DNA of 64,000 nucleotides. Source: Haberlea rhodopensis (taxonomy: Eukaryota; Streptophyta; Magnoliopsida; Lamiales; Gesneriaceae). The notes beneath the pieces are model-generated. The model saw nothing but the letters and a program-made list of their open reading frames with translations, was not told the DNA's origin and ran no database searches. The position numbers were made by a program, and so were the translations under genes. The stretch lies in assembly GCA_907163345.1 (NCBI GenBank), contig CAJQUN010000042.1:3329043-3393042 (forward strand). The letters run 5' to 3'. Every line of letters starts with the position of its first letter. Position 1 is the first letter of the stretch. This document shows, in pieces, positions 1-11,889 of this stretch.

Positions 1-1800
1 TTTTCACGATTGCTTTGTTAATGCAAGTGGTTTTATATAACACAATCTAACTAAAAATTGTAGGATGGAGATATATTTGTAAGTAGCAACTATATATATG
101 ATTAATATTTTTTATATATATGTGTGTGTAGGGATGTGATGCATCTATGTTACTTGATGATACGCCAAATTTTGTTGGAGAAAAGACAGCAGCACCAAAC
201 TTGAACTCACTTAGAGGATTTGAAGTGATCGATGCCATAAAAGCTGATCTTGAATATGTTTGTCCACAGACAGTTTCTTGTGCTGATATTCTTGCTGTTG
301 CTGCTAGAGATTCTGTTGTTTTGGTGAGCACAGACCACATTGCATGCCTTTTATTCATTAAAATGATCAGATTCTACCATCAATTAACAAAAATCCAATA
401 ACCAAACTAAATCATCCTGAATCAGATTTCGAAAAAGAGAATTAATATTAATGAGCATGGACTATCCTACACAAATTTGGTATAACATTCTAGCCTATAA
501 AGAATTCATGCATTCATTTAGATTTTGAAATCAACACGGAAATCGGAAACATATTTGATGCTTTGCATTTAAGCACGTCCAAGCTTTGAGCTTCATGGTA
601 TCAATCAATCTCTCCACCATGAGATCCTTATCTGGGATCAGATTCTTCATAGATTTGATGATGCTAGCCTTTGCGTTTTCCAGTAGCTTGGATTACGAGT
701 TTTTCCAGCAGAGAAAATTAGTTATAAACTTTGAAACCATGTATTGTGGAAAAGGATTGCCAAAAGAGTAATATTTTGATCATTGATATTGACAAACTTT
801 ATATTTGTTGAAATTTTTAGTCAGGTGGACCTGGATGGGATGTGGAAATGGGTAGGAAGGATAGTTTAAGTGCCAGCTTAACAGCAGCCAACAACAATAT
901 ACCTGCTCCGAATTCTGATGTTCCGACATTGCTATCCAAATTTCAAAATATTGGGCTCACTTCAAGACATGGTTGCACTTTCTGGTAATTGCTCAAATAT
1001 ATTTAATCATCATTATATGTATATGTGTATGTATGTATATAAGGGCGGACGTAGAATTTTTACCCAGGAGCCAAAAAACTTTTTAAGGAGCAAAATAGAA
1101 TTTTTGGAACATTTTTTTATAAAAAAAAATAGGATAAAATAAAAATAAAAACAATTTCGCACGAGGGGCTCGTGCAGCATTGGGGTAGTTAAGAAACTAA
1201 ACGCCCCCAAAATTCTTTTTAAAAAGCATGACCTCCCAGTGTTAGGGAGGGTCATATTTAAAAAAATAATAATTTAAGATTAGTTCCCAAATTTTTTCGG
1301 GGCATTTGTCCTCTTACCTCAATGTACATCCGCAAGTGTATCAACTGTGTATGTATATGTTTCTTCATGTATGCATGTCTGCATGGGCAGGTGCACACAC
1401 CATGGGTAAAGCTCGATGTTTTACGTTCAACGGTCGTATAAGCAGCAACGATTCCAATGGCAATGGCCCCGATGTTAACCTGGAATTCTTGCAGTCACTT
1501 CAGCAACTTTGTTCGGCTTCGGATGTCAATGCAACGCTTGTCGATCTTGATCATATCACCCCATCATCATTCGACAACCAATACTACGCAAACCTTCTTT
1601 CTGGCGAGGGCTTGCTTGGCTCCGACCAGGCTCTAGTCACCGGAAGCGACGAGACACGACAACTTGTCGAATCTTACGTGGTTGATATGGGGGCATTTTT
1701 CGAGGATTTCAAAAGGGCAATGCTGAAAATGGGAAGCTTGGCATCAGAAGATGATGGAGAAATCCGTAGAAACTGTAGGGCTGTTAATCAATTCAACTAA
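1..1800 (+). pseudogene. Class III peroxidase, 3' part (exons 1 end to 4), probably broken by a 2-bp deletion
   Basis: Secreted haem peroxidases of this family oxidise phenolics with H2O2 in the cell wall or vacuole. Visible exons: the end of exon 1 at 1-22 (FHDCFVN, with the distal His), exon 2 at 132-323 (starts GCDASMLLDD, 192 bp, a typical exon 2 length for this family), exon 3 at 821-984 (SGGPGWDVEMGRKDS) and exon 4 at 1391-1800 (AHTMGKARC with the proximal His, ending NCRAVNQFN and a stop). Intron 1 starts GCAAGT, a GC-AG intron. Exon 3 is 164 bp where 166 is usual. The reading frame breaks after NIGLT near 960, and DMVALSG is found in another frame, as a 2-bp loss would cause. All splice phases otherwise fit. 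The upstream part lies outside the window. It is a pseudogene unless the 2-bp loss is an assembly error. Confidence 0.88.
1040..1333. repeat. Possible small insertion in peroxidase intron 3
   Basis: Intron 3 contains an A-rich block starting near GCGGACGTAG (about 1044) and ending near GTACATCCGC (about 1324). These read as imperfect inverted ends (about 8 of 10 matches). No clear target duplication is seen. It could be a decayed non-autonomous DNA transposon or chance. Confidence 0.25.
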
Positions 1801-1999
1801 TGAATCCTCACTATATATAAGTAGAACTAAGGCTTTGCTAGTTAAGTAATTCTATATAATTAAGCTTTCAAGAAGCTATTTGCTCCACGTAGTTTGAATT
1901 TCCTATTGCAATAAATTGTAACAAAGCTATCGGTTTTGAAATTTTAATAGTTGTTTGGTTAGAAACAATGCATTTCTTTCACAGAGTGAATGATGTGTA
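1801..1999. other. Peroxidase 3' flank
   Basis: AT-rich sequence after the peroxidase stop codon, including AATAAA at about 1910, a plausible polyadenylation signal. It ends at the left LTR of the copia element. No gene is seen. Confidence 0.5.
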
Positions 2000-2391
2000 T
2001 GTTAGCATAAATGTCCAGCAAGCCAAACATTGACTCAATGAGTTTTATGAACCATAGCCCAATTAGCTAACCTTCCAACTATAAACATGACAATCATCTC
2101 TAAGGGTTAAGTGACTCTCAACATTCCACACAATACACTATTTCTCGTAGAAACACCGACACCACACTAGCACTAGTGCGGCTTGTAGATCTGGTCAGGT
2201 TGATTGGACACTATAGTCACCGCCATCAGATTCACGACGGTGAACGGTAATTCGTTTTCGTGCATTATATTTTGATAGATGCATGTTATATATGAATCAT
2301 GCACAAGCGATCGTCCGTCCTCGGATCTAGATATGTTTAGTGGTTTATTTTCGCTGGGTTTGATCTGACGCCGGTGGACGGAAACCCAACA
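2000..2391 (+). repeat. Left LTR of the copia element
   Basis: 392 bp with TGTT...AACA ends. It aligns by eye over its length to 15175-15555, for example the shared stretch GCATAAATGTCCAGCAAGCC. Differences and small indels indicate an old insertion. Confidence 0.88.
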
Positions 2392-2392
2392 G

Positions 2393-2404
2393 TGTTAAAA
2401 GAGA
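2393..2404 (+). other. Degenerate primer binding site (initiator Met tRNA)
   Basis: TGTTAAAAGAGA followed by CATG lies 1 nt after the LTR. It matches the usual plant copia site TGGTATCAGAGC at 8 of 12 positions, with the following bases also in register. Its position supports the LTR boundary. Confidence 0.55.
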
Positions 2405-4742
2405 CATGTTGCGTTTTGATTTGTATATTCAATAATTAATTTTATTAGATCGTTTCCTATCAATTTTAATCGTGTTTGAAATTTTGAAATTTTGGACTCC
2501 GAAAAAATATAGAAAATAGATTAAAAAGAGTTTTAATCGAGACCTAAAATCGACCTTGCCGGAATATGCTTCCCACGTCTGGTCGTCACCTCCGTGGCTG
2601 GCGGTTCACGGTAGGAGGCCTGCGCGAGCAACAGCCCACATGAATCCAGCGGGCGGCGCAGCTTCTGATTTTAGCGATCAGATTTCTGCGCAGCAGCAGG
2701 AGAGGTGGAGAGGAAGCAAGATTCAACAGCCGGTTTCTGGATCTGTTCATGGAATCATCGAGATCGGGCGACTCTCGGAGGGTGACGCCCAAAGCCGCTG
2801 CAAAAGTTGCAGCAGCCCGGCGAAGATAACTCCGTATGCGACGCTCAGGAAAGGCCAAAGTCGCTCCAAAAGTTCAAGGTTAGGCGGCGACATGATGATC
2901 TCCAGAAACCCTAATTTAATTTTGGGAAATTGTTTACATGGGCGAGAATTGCTTGAAACCCTAATGTCAAAATCTGGGAAGATGATGAACAGTACAATTC
3001 CGATTTTTCAAAAAATTAGATTGTCCGAAAATTCGAAAATATGTTCTCAATTTCTTTAATTTTGGATTGGGTTTGGAGTCCATAAAATTTATTTTGGGTC
3101 ATTTTAGATGTTTTATTCGAATATTATTTTTGAAACAACAAATCATAAACTTAATTTATTAAAAATATGATTTTTAATTTATTAAGTGTAAAATGGAGAT
3201 TTTCAAATTAATTTAAAATGTAATTAATTGAAAATTAAATGAAAATATTTCATTTAGTTTGTTAGTTTTATTTTTGATTAATATTATGATTTGAAGGTAA
3301 AATAGTGATTTTATAAAGTAAATAAAAATTTAATTAATTAGAAATTAAATGAAAATGTTTTATTTAATTTTTTAATTATATTTTCTATTAAATGATGATT
3401 AAAAGTTAAAATAGTGATTTTACCAATTAATTGAAAATTAATTAATTAGAAATTAAATAAAATTGTTTTATATAATTTGTTAATTTTATTTTCAATTAAT
3501 TATACGATTAGTGGGAAAGATATAATAAATTAATTATTGTGATCTAATTACACGTGATGTGATTAGTAAAATTACATATGATGTAATTGTTTAATTTAAT
3601 GTTTAATTACATATGATGTGATTGCATGACGGACGATTTCGGGTCTTGACCAATGTGTTTAGGTGAGTGTTTAGGTTTTTAATGTTTCATTATAATTGTG
3701 ATTTTCGGTTATCGGGCATGAGAGCCTGCTCTCTGTATTTTCTGATGTATCACACCCCCTATTCTCTTGTTTGCACGATTTAAATGTAAAAATATTAGAG
3801 TTAATGGGAGATCGAGATTGAAAACGGAGCACCAAGAATCAAAACTTGTATAATAGAAGCATAAATATAATAGGATTGCATTGCATATCTGCATCACCTT
3901 AGACAGACTTGTGATCCACGTGTGGCTCACGTGGATCAATTAGGAAAATGTCGTAATCGTCCATATTTATTTTTATTATGCATGTGATGTATGATAAGTG
4001 TTTGTTCGTACGTTTTATTAGTACATATGATTGCATGAACAAAACATAGTTGCATGAATCCGGCAAACAAACAAACAAGCACTTGATGAGATTTTAAAAT
4101 TATTAATTTCCTCTTTTGAATATGATTCAAAAAATTTAATATCAAACTATGAAGGGAAGCTCAAAGAAGATTGTTGCTTCCTGTCTTCCATCAACAGTTA
4201 AGCGATGAGACGCTACTCGTGCCAGGTGTCTTGTCTCACCCTCGTGGGGGGCATCTGACATGGGAAAGCTGTGTGTTTAACCGCCACTTAATTATTGATA
4301 GGTTTCTGTTAACCTTTAAGATTGCTCACCCTCGTGGAGTCTTATTGACGGACACTACCATCCGTGGGATGTGTTAATTTGACGTGAGAATGCATAATTG
4401 GTCTGCCTCTGTAGGGTTATGCCAATCACGAGACGAATATATTGGGGGTTGCATATGATGCAATTGTGAGCTACCTTAGTATCATGAGGTCGGCCGGACC
4501 CTTGCTCGGGGCTATCATGAGCTAGTTGGACTCCAAGCCCACTAAGAAAATATGATTTTTGTTGAGGGTGATGAATTCGAAAAATTTAGTAGGAGCATTT
4601 AATAACTAGAGTCCACAGTTTTTGAATTAATTAATAATCAAACAGTTTACATATATTTATGTTTATTCTCAGTATTGTGATCGTCGTGAATCCGATTACA
4701 TCAAGTCTTGATATAAACAAATTAACCACTACATTTTTGTGA
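2405..4742. other. Non-coding leader region of the copia element
   Basis: About 2.3 kb between the primer site and the first recognisable gag codons. 2556-2930 is GC-richer. 3060-3620 is strongly AT-rich with repeated ATTAATTA-like words. The leader is long for a copia element, so it may hold further decayed insertions. No gene was recognised. Confidence 0.45.
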
Positions 4743-5400
4743 TTGGCTATTAATTTTAAAATAGTGATTGCTTCTAAAGTTACTACATACCCTTGGTGGG
4801 AGCCTCTTGTTGAAGTGTCTCCCGGTTCGTCTCTTGAAAAGATCGCCACACTTGAGAAGTGGTGGGACGATGATCTCTCAGCTAGGTGCTATATGATAGC
4901 ATCAATGTCACCAATGAGTTTCAACACAAATATAAGAAACTCGCTCACATTGCTGATATTTTCCAACACTACAAATGTTGTTTGGTGAATGGACGCGATT
5001 ACTGAGACTCGCGACTTCAAAAGAGCTATTTTCATTTCACATGCAAGATGGGGCTTCGGTCTATGAACATGGTGAGCATGGTGTAAGAAAAATATCTCTT
5101 GTTGAGAAATTGGAAAATCTGAATGTGGCAATACCTCATTAACTGACTGTAGATTTTGATCTTATAGTCAAAATGTTGGAAACTCATGATTCTTTGATTC
5201 AAAAGGAGAAACGTGTTCTTCTTGTCGAATCTTCTACCAATAGTACGAAGAGTTCAAGGATAAAGAAGTGGAAGGAAAATGGTTCCCAACCTCAAAAGAC
5301 GAAAATGGATATAGTAGCAACTAAGAAATGAGAGGCATATATGTTTTCACTGCTGGTCACTGTAGCAAAACTGCAAGGAATACCTAGACCATAAGCGTTC
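4743..5400 (+). pseudogene. Copia gag remnant
   Basis: Translation near 4850 gives LEKWWDDDLSARCYMIASM, a copia gag signature, followed after a frameshift by MQDGASVYEHG and SLVEKLENLNVAIPHELT-like residues around 5035-5145. Near 5340-5385 a zinc-knuckle trace (CFHC, then a damaged GHW, then SKNCKEY) is still readable. Several frame changes and stops separate these blocks. Gag would form the virus-like particle. No intact frame remains. Confidence 0.75.
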
Positions 5401-5835
5401 TGGAAATGGTGTATTTTATAAAAATAATGTTTCTATTGTTTATACTTCTTTGGTATATGATACCAATTGTGCTCACATCTTTGCAAAGAATTGCAGATGT
5501 TGAGAAGAAGTAGAGAGCCATAGGAAGGTGAAACCTACCTGAGGCTAAGAATTTTAGCAAAGTTGTTGCAAATGCTGTTGAAACATTTATTTAATATAAA
5601 ATCTTGAACTGGTTTGAGCAATTATTTATTTGTTCTAGATTTATTCATGAACATTGTTCCTATTTTGATAAAGAATGATATTTTTTTTTAAATTTGCGAA
5701 TGTGATTTGCAGTATTTTAAAGAATGCATGTTTTATTGAATCTGGTGAACTTATGAACGATTAGTATGATTATGTTCAAAGAATATAAAAAGAATGGTAA
5801 CTTAAATCCACATATCTTTAGCATGTGTTGAATGT
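5401..5835. other. Decayed gag-pol junction
   Basis: Between the zinc-knuckle trace and the integrase trace no protease motif is readable by eye. The sequence is AT-rich and full of stops. It is assigned to the copia element by position only. Confidence 0.35.
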
Positions 5836-7345
5836 CCATTGAATTTGATTCATTTGGACGTATGTGGAGAACTAAATGTTAATGCAAGAGGATGCTGAGT
5901 TATCTTAAAGAGAATGTGATTCTCTCTGAGTAGCTCTCTAAAGTTACATATTTGTTGAACATAATTCATATCAATACAGTGACCAAAACTCCATATACGA
6001 TATGGGCTGCAAAATAATCCGAATATAGATTTGATACTGTTCTGCTTATATAAAGCAACCAGTGAGAGAGGAGTTGGATAGTTGTCCATCTTATGTTATT
6101 TTGTGGAAATTTATATTATCAATTGGAGACAAAGTGTTTGTTTCCACGAGTGTACTTTCTAGAGAAAATGTTTCTATTAGAAATGAATGATATGATAATA
6201 TATCTTGAAAGGGTTCAAGAACCACAAACCACTGGAAACGTGAAAACGGAGAACTTACTTGAGTCAATCATGACCTTTGAAATACACACATCAATGAGAT
6301 TTGAAAGCGTTTCAAAACCTCATCATAGATATTCTCCTAGAAAGTAGTCAAGATAAAATTGACCATGGATGTGATCCTAGAACTTTCGAGGAGACGATGT
6401 TGGACATCGATTCGGGACATGGGCAACATGCCATGAGATTTGAAATAGGCTTCATGTACTCTGATAAAGTATGGACCTTAGTAGATCATCTTGAGGAAAC
6501 TGTTCACATTGGATGCGAATGGATCTACAAGTGAATGGTAGCGACCTTCAAAGCTTAACTGATGGGAAGAGTTTATTCTCATAGGCAAAGAGTTGTCTGT
6601 GAGGAACTTTTCATCAGTTGTGATGCTATATTCTATTTGGATTTTATTAGTTATATCTGCATATTATGAATATGAGATATAACAGATGGATGTGAATACA
6701 ACATTTCTCAATGGTGACATTGAGGTAGAAATGTAGCAGCCAAAAGTGTTCACAACTTATGGGCGTGAGCAAAATATTTGCAAACTCTAGAGGTCCATTT
6801 ATAGGCCTAAGAAGGTGTTCCGAAGCAAGAATATCCGGTTGATAACATTAGCAAAATGTATTGTTTTGTTAGAAATCTGAAAGTGACATGTGTGTGCAAA
6901 AAGGTTAGTGGGAGCGTGGTTACATTTGTAATGCTTCAAGTCGGTGATATCCTACTCATTATGAATGATATTGGAGTAATCAATTAAAACTTGATTATCT
7001 ACTAATTTCTCTATGAATGATTTGGGAGCAACGTCATACGTGCTTGGCATAAGGATCTATAGGGATAGATCTAAAGAATATTTGAGATCTCTCAATCTAC
7101 GTACATAAACACTGTGCTAAAAGGGTTTAGCATGAAATAGTCGAAAAATGAGTTACTTCCCAATATGTCATAGTATTAATCTCTCGAGTCAATTGGTCTT
7201 AAGATTGATGAGGATAGAGAAAAGATGACATTGGTACCTTATGCTTCGACTATTGGTAGCATAATGTATGATATTTTATGTACTCGGCCTGATGTGAAGT
7301 ATGTTCTTAGTGTAATGAGCAGACACCAGGTAGCTCCCGGTGAAG
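5836..7345 (+). pseudogene. Copia pol remnant: integrase trace and reverse transcriptase
   Basis: Readable blocks in order are CGELNVNARG near 5862 (integrase), DPRTFEETMLDID...GCEWIYK at 6380-6534 (start of reverse transcriptase), MDVNTTFLNGDIEVEM near 6690, LLIMNDIGVIN near 6955, LGATSYVLGIRIYRD near 7025, and GSIMYDILCTRPDVKYVLS up to SRHQVAPGEE near 7345. The catalytic Asp-Asp block is damaged (a YVDDM-like motif reads as IMND). The frame stops abruptly where the nested gypsy element begins, and the same protein resumes at 13243. Confidence 0.82.
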
Positions 7346-8506
7346 AATGAAGAATTTAAGTGGAGAAAATCAATGAGAACGGATTCTAGAGGTTCGACTT
7401 CACTCAACTATCCACTATGTCGTGTTTTCCTAGTTTACTAGCCGAGAATTCTTATTTGTTTCTACTCCCCCTCCCGGGTGTTAAGCAGAAGTAATTATCT
7501 AACATTAATCTTGATATCCCTATCTAAGATTAATCATCAAACAATTGTAAAAGCACAGTAATTCCTATGACGACTTCTATGGAGTTATAGGCCTTCCGAA
7601 CAATATAACTACCACGATACGAATTCCTTCTTTCCTATTCACAACCCCCTCTCCCGAGTGATAGATCACGAATATGGAATCATTCAATCCATGGCCAGTA
7701 GATTAAAAGCATTAAGAACAGGAAAACATAAATAAACCATATGAAAAACCAATGACATAGTTTCAAGTCAAGATCCGTCTAACCCTAGAATAATAAATTA
7801 GTTCATGAATACATTAAATAAACACATAGACGTGTCTTTAATCATCATAAACATAAGGGAATAGATAATCAAACGAATTGGATGATGGCCCTCCGTCCCC
7901 GGTAGTCGCCGTCGTCTTCTCCGTTGTCAAAATCTCTACTCTTCGTTGTACGCGTACCGCCTCGATCGATCTCCTCCCCTTCACTTTAGTCTACTGCCGC
8001 CTTGTTCACGTTTGAATTCTTCCTTACGTTTAGCTCCCTTCTGTACGTGCGTCTCTCTTCCCTCCAATATCAGCCGATAATCTCTCTTTTTATGTACGTG
8101 AAGTTCCAAATCCTTCTATTTCTTTCTTTTCTTTTATTTTACGTAAAATCTTCCTTTTATAATTCTCCTCCTTCCCTGCATAAAATCTCCTTCCTTTTTC
8201 TTCTTTTCTTTCCTTCTTTCTCATGTATATATATTATATTATAATATAATATAATATAATATAATATAATATAATATAATCTTGTCATTTGACATGTCTC
8301 AGTGCATGCTTATTTCACCGTTGAGTCCCAATTTGAATTATTGTCACATTTATGTATTTCTCATCATCTTTTAGTAATAAAATGCTTAATTCCTTGGATT
8401 CCTGCAAAACAACACAAAACAAGACCAAAAGTGTAATTCTGATCGAAAACTAACACTAAACCATGCAAAATAAGAGGAAATATAAGTGTATAAAATACAC
8501 TTATCA
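7346..8506 (-). repeat. Truncated 3' LTR of the nested gypsy element
   Basis: It matches 12082-13240 almost base for base; scattered single changes are seen, such as CTACTCC versus CCACTCC. It lacks the part equivalent to 11890-12081. The outer junction sits at a short AAG/AGA microhomology, so an end-joining deletion is the simplest explanation. Confidence 0.88.
8228..8281. repeat. ATAAT microsatellite in the LTR
   Basis: About nine tandem copies of the 5-bp unit TAATA follow a TATATATTATATTA stretch. The sister LTR has a slightly different array at 12960-13013, so length has changed since insertion. Confidence 0.85.
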
Positions 8507-8520
8507 AACCCCCTAAACTT
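8507..8520 (-). other. Polypurine tract of the nested gypsy element
   Basis: On the minus strand AAGTTTAGGGGGTT directly precedes the LTR start TGATAAGTG, the expected position for plus-strand DNA priming. A similar C7 AAACTTAAA run on the plus strand at about 10065-10080 may be a second or ancestral tract. Confidence 0.7.
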
Positions 8521-10440
8521 AAACTTTTGCTAGTCCCGAGCAAAATAAAAAATGGAAAAAGACTAAGAAATAAAAGAGAAAAAGAAAACACACTACTAAC
8601 GCAAGTCATAAAATGTTATAATTGCAAATTGGCCTCGAAGATCAATTGTCTAAAAATTTTAAGTCAAGTATGCATATCAGTCTACTCAAGAGTTCTCAAG
8701 TGTGTGTGTCACCACTTCCATTTAACCATTAAAGCAATCTTTACTCACACAAATCAATAGGACTTTGCAAGGTGTATTGGTTTATTTGCATTGTTCATAA
8801 AAAAGAGTATAACCTTGACAAACAGTGAACAATGCATCAAATCAAAGTAATGAGATGTGCGTGTGTGAATGTCAAAACCATATGCATTACAAGTGTTTCT
8901 CGAGTGTCCATAAGCTTACTATTCGTAACCTTCTCCACTAGTATATTAGACGAATGTGGCTTGGTTAATAGGTCTTAATAGGCTTGTAACGTTAGGCTTC
9001 GGCTCATGGCTTCAATAAAAAGATTGGATATTCAAAGCAAGAGAGTAAGTCATATATAACCATGTTGCGCACTCTCATCTCAATTTCGATTCCTTCTATT
9101 GATGATTCATCATTTTTTTTTTCAATTCACCCTCTTTTCTCATCCGCCTCATCATTCACCTCATTATTTTCTCATTCTTTTCATCACTATTTTCTTCACC
9201 TCTTCAACAAAAGTTTTTTTTTTTTTCTATGCATCCACGCCATTTTTTCATTATTATCCCCCTTCTATTTTTTTTTTCAATTAGGAACATGGGGGGATAT
9301 TTGAAATTTTAAAGTGCAATATGGGTCTTACTCACTTGAGGGTAGGAAATAGTGTATAAGCTTTCAACAAGGTGGTCTATGTGGGATTTTGAAATGATGC
9401 CGAATGGAGGTTATTATGTGCCTAAGCACATGCCATTCGATTTTCAATAAGCTCAAAAGGGTAGCTAGGGATAAAAATGATGTCATTTGGTGGCTTCAAA
9501 GGCTCAAACGAATCAAAAATTTGCCTAAATCATTCCTAAGCCACATAACATCCGTATTTCGCCTCAAAGGGTACTAAAGCAAGTTCTAGATTATTCTCAA
9601 TTCACAAATAACTTATATGGTATGACCAATGTGCTCAAATAGTATCTCAAAACCAAGGTAATATAAGAAAGAAATTTGAATGAGATTCTAAAAATATATT
9701 GCAACGATTCAATCCTCATTGTTTTACATTTAAGCTCAAAGGGGCTACTATGGCAAATATATATCAATGAATAAAGGCCCAAAATATTATCAAGAATTGC
9801 CTATATCATATTTGTGTTCATTCAAATCAACTTTAAATAGTCAAATGGTCATGGTCTCTAGTGCATGAATGTGAGAAACTCAAGAGCAAAGTGAACAAAA
9901 AATTTTTTTAAAATTTTTACAAATAAGCTCAATTCTTCATCATCGGCCTTCACAATTACTTCAAATCATGACTTATGACACAAAAAGAACAAAAAAAATG
10001 ACTAAAAAAAACAACAAAACACACATAGGAATCCAGGAAACAAAACATCTTCAATGTTTAAACACCCCCCCAAACTTAAAATCGTGCATTGTCCTCAATG
10101 TACCATACAACGTATAAAATAAGGGACAACACACCAACCTGCGACGACGATCGTCAGTAATCGTCGCCCATCTCATGCTCATGGGTATGGTGAGAAGATG
10201 ATGAGAGGGACCTCCGCATCAATATAGACCCAACCCTTAGATGAAGAATTTTCGATTTGGTTGGCTAAGCTAGACCACTTTGATGCAACACCCCTAAACT
10301 TGCTTCCTTGCACCAATAGACTCCAAAAACCTGCAATTAATCGACAAAAATATGGACTTTAGAGGTGGGATAGCATAATTAAGAGAGATTGAGGAGAAAA
10401 AATCGAAATTGAAAAATTGAGGGGAAGAGGCGTAAAAATA
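8521..10440. other. Non-coding interior of the nested gypsy element
   Basis: About 1.9 kb with pyrimidine-rich runs (9100-9290) and no long open frame that looks like protein. By position it replaces pol. Open frames here are low-complexity artefacts. Confidence 0.6.
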
Positions 10441-10445
10441 CGCGA

Positions 10446-10627
10446 GGCGTAATTACGCCGCTGGAGAGGCGTAATTACGCCTCGCCTACGGCTTTTAAAA
10501 CTTTTTTAAAAAAATGGTAGGCGTAACTACGCCGAAAACAGGCGTAGTTACGCCTACGCTACGACAATTTTTTTTGTTTCTGAAATTTGACAGGCGTAAT
10601 TACGCCTTGAAGGAGGCGTAGTTACGT
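10446..10627. repeat. Cluster of six GGCGTARTTACGCC palindromes
   Basis: Copies start at 10446, 10468, 10520, 10541, 10593 and 10614. The centre varies (AATT, AACT, AGTT), and the last copy ends GTC in place of GCC. Spacers differ in length and sequence, so this is not a simple tandem array. Each unit could form a 14-nt hairpin or be a dyad protein-binding site. It lies between gag and the non-coding interior. Confidence 0.9.
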
Positions 10628-10731
10628 CTGTCCTACGGCATCTCAATTTTTTTTTTTTAAATAAAATAAAATAAGGATACAGGATTCGGGTTGCCTCCTG
10701 AAAAGCGCTTTGTTTAAAGTCGTTAGCCAGA

Positions 10732-11763
10732 CTATGTGAAGCAACCATCAAATAGCGGCTTCCGCCCATAGTAAGTATCATATGACACTACATGTGGGTC
10801 TTGGTTGTGTATGCCCTCTAGCTTGGCAAGATACTGACAATTAACGCTCGTCGCTCCAACAACGTCTTTCGAAAATTGATAAGCATGGGAGAAAGATTCT
10901 AAGCTTGGCTTCATCTCGTGGAGGACGTAATATGGTGAAGTTGGCATCAATGGGAAGAACGGATCCATATATGGCATATAGGACATCACCATCGATGAGT
11001 GCTCCTCACTATTTTCAAAAATATGCTCATCTTCCAACGTCACGCTAGGCTCATCTTGACACGGGAATTCATCAGATAACTCTTCCACAGTAGGCTCAAC
11101 CACTTGAAAATGCTCATATTCCCTTGAATCTTCCGCATGAGTAGGATCACTCTCCCAAACTTGGTTGGTTGGGTTCACTTCGGTGTTGCTAGGAAATGAT
11201 CCTCTTTGTTGGTTGTTCATGGCATTAGCAAGCTGCCCAATTTGCACCTCAAGAGACTTCATTGTAGCACCCATGTTGTTCATGTGATCCTCAATCGTAT
11301 CAAGCCTCGACTCATTCTTGTCAAGCCTCAATGTCGAACTTTGAATAAAAGTATTCACCAAATCTTCAAGTGAAGGTTTACCTTCATTCTTTTGTGGAGC
11401 ATATCTAGGCTCATCTTGACACGGGAATTCATCAGATAAATGAGGGTAATGATTCTCTGGTGGATATTGGTGACTCCAACCCAGCATTGAAGGATCAAAG
11501 TGCCACTGATAGTCGAAATTCGCCATATGGTTAAACAGGTGCACCATGTCATCATCTCTACAATATATGGGACTACCAGCTGCCAAAGCTCCATTAAATA
11601 CCCATTCTTGTGTGTCTGCATCCAATCCACTGTAGAAAGATTGAAGAGGAGCGTAGTTTGAAAAGTCGTGGTTGAATCTGTCCCAAGCTGCATAGAATGG
11701 TTCATACGGTTGTTGGGCAAAGCTTGTGGAAACTTGCTGATGAAACATCTCCAAGTACCTCAC
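10732..11763 (-). CDS. Gypsy-type gag protein of the nested element
   Basis: A 343-residue open frame on the minus strand, starting about 100 bp past the primer site. Residues about 20-95 match plant gypsy (Athila/Tat-like) capsid proteins: EPFYAAWDRF, LQSFYSGLDADTQ, and MANFDYQWH. Residues about 155-190 give the usual MKSLEVQIGQLANAMN and PSNTEVNP. The typical start of this capsid may be lacking, since the frame opens with RYLEMFHQQ. No zinc knuckle is seen. A short block, LSDEFPCQDEP, occurs twice (DNA near 11047 and 11406), an internal duplication. There is no pol frame downstream. The product would be a capsid that packages its own RNA. Confidence 0.85.
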   Translation of the reverse strand: MRYLEMFHQQVSTSFAQQPYEPFYAAWDRFNHDFSNYAPLQSFYSGLDADTQEWVFNGALAAGSPIYCRDDDMVHLFNHMANFDYQWHFDPSMLGWSHQYPPENHYPHLSDEFPCQDEPRYAPQKNEGKPSLEDLVNTFIQSSTLRLDKNESRLDTIEDHMNNMGATMKSLEVQIGQLANAMNNQQRGSFPSNTEVNPTNQVWESDPTHAEDSREYEHFQVVEPTVEELSDEFPCQDEPSVTLEDEHIFENSEEHSSMVMSYMPYMDPFFPLMPTSPYYVLHEMKPSLESFSHAYQFSKDVVGATSVNCQYLAKLEGIHNQDPHVVSYDTYYGRKPLFDGCFT

Positions 11764-11865
11764 AAGAAAAACATCAAAAAAAGAATAAAATTAAAACAAA
11801 AAATAAAATTCTAAATTAAAATCAAGACTACTTGGTAACAGTATCAGTAAACAAAATTATATCAA

Positions 11866-11883
11866 TCCCCGGCAACGGCGCCA
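11866..11883 (-). other. Primer binding site complementary to tRNA-Asp
   Basis: The plus strand reads TCCCCGGCAACGGCGCCA, the 3' end of plant tRNA-Asp including CCA. On the element strand it lies 6 nt downstream of the LTR end. This primer is typical of Athila-type gypsy elements. Confidence 0.88.
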
Positions 11884-11889
11884 AAAACT

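Noticed and set aside
9062..9304. Ser/Phe-rich frames in the gypsy interior
   Set aside because: Low-complexity pyrimidine runs, no family features.
11866..11883. Part of a tRNA-Asp gene
   Set aside because: Only the 18-nt 3' end is present, placed 6 nt from an LTR. It is a primer binding site.
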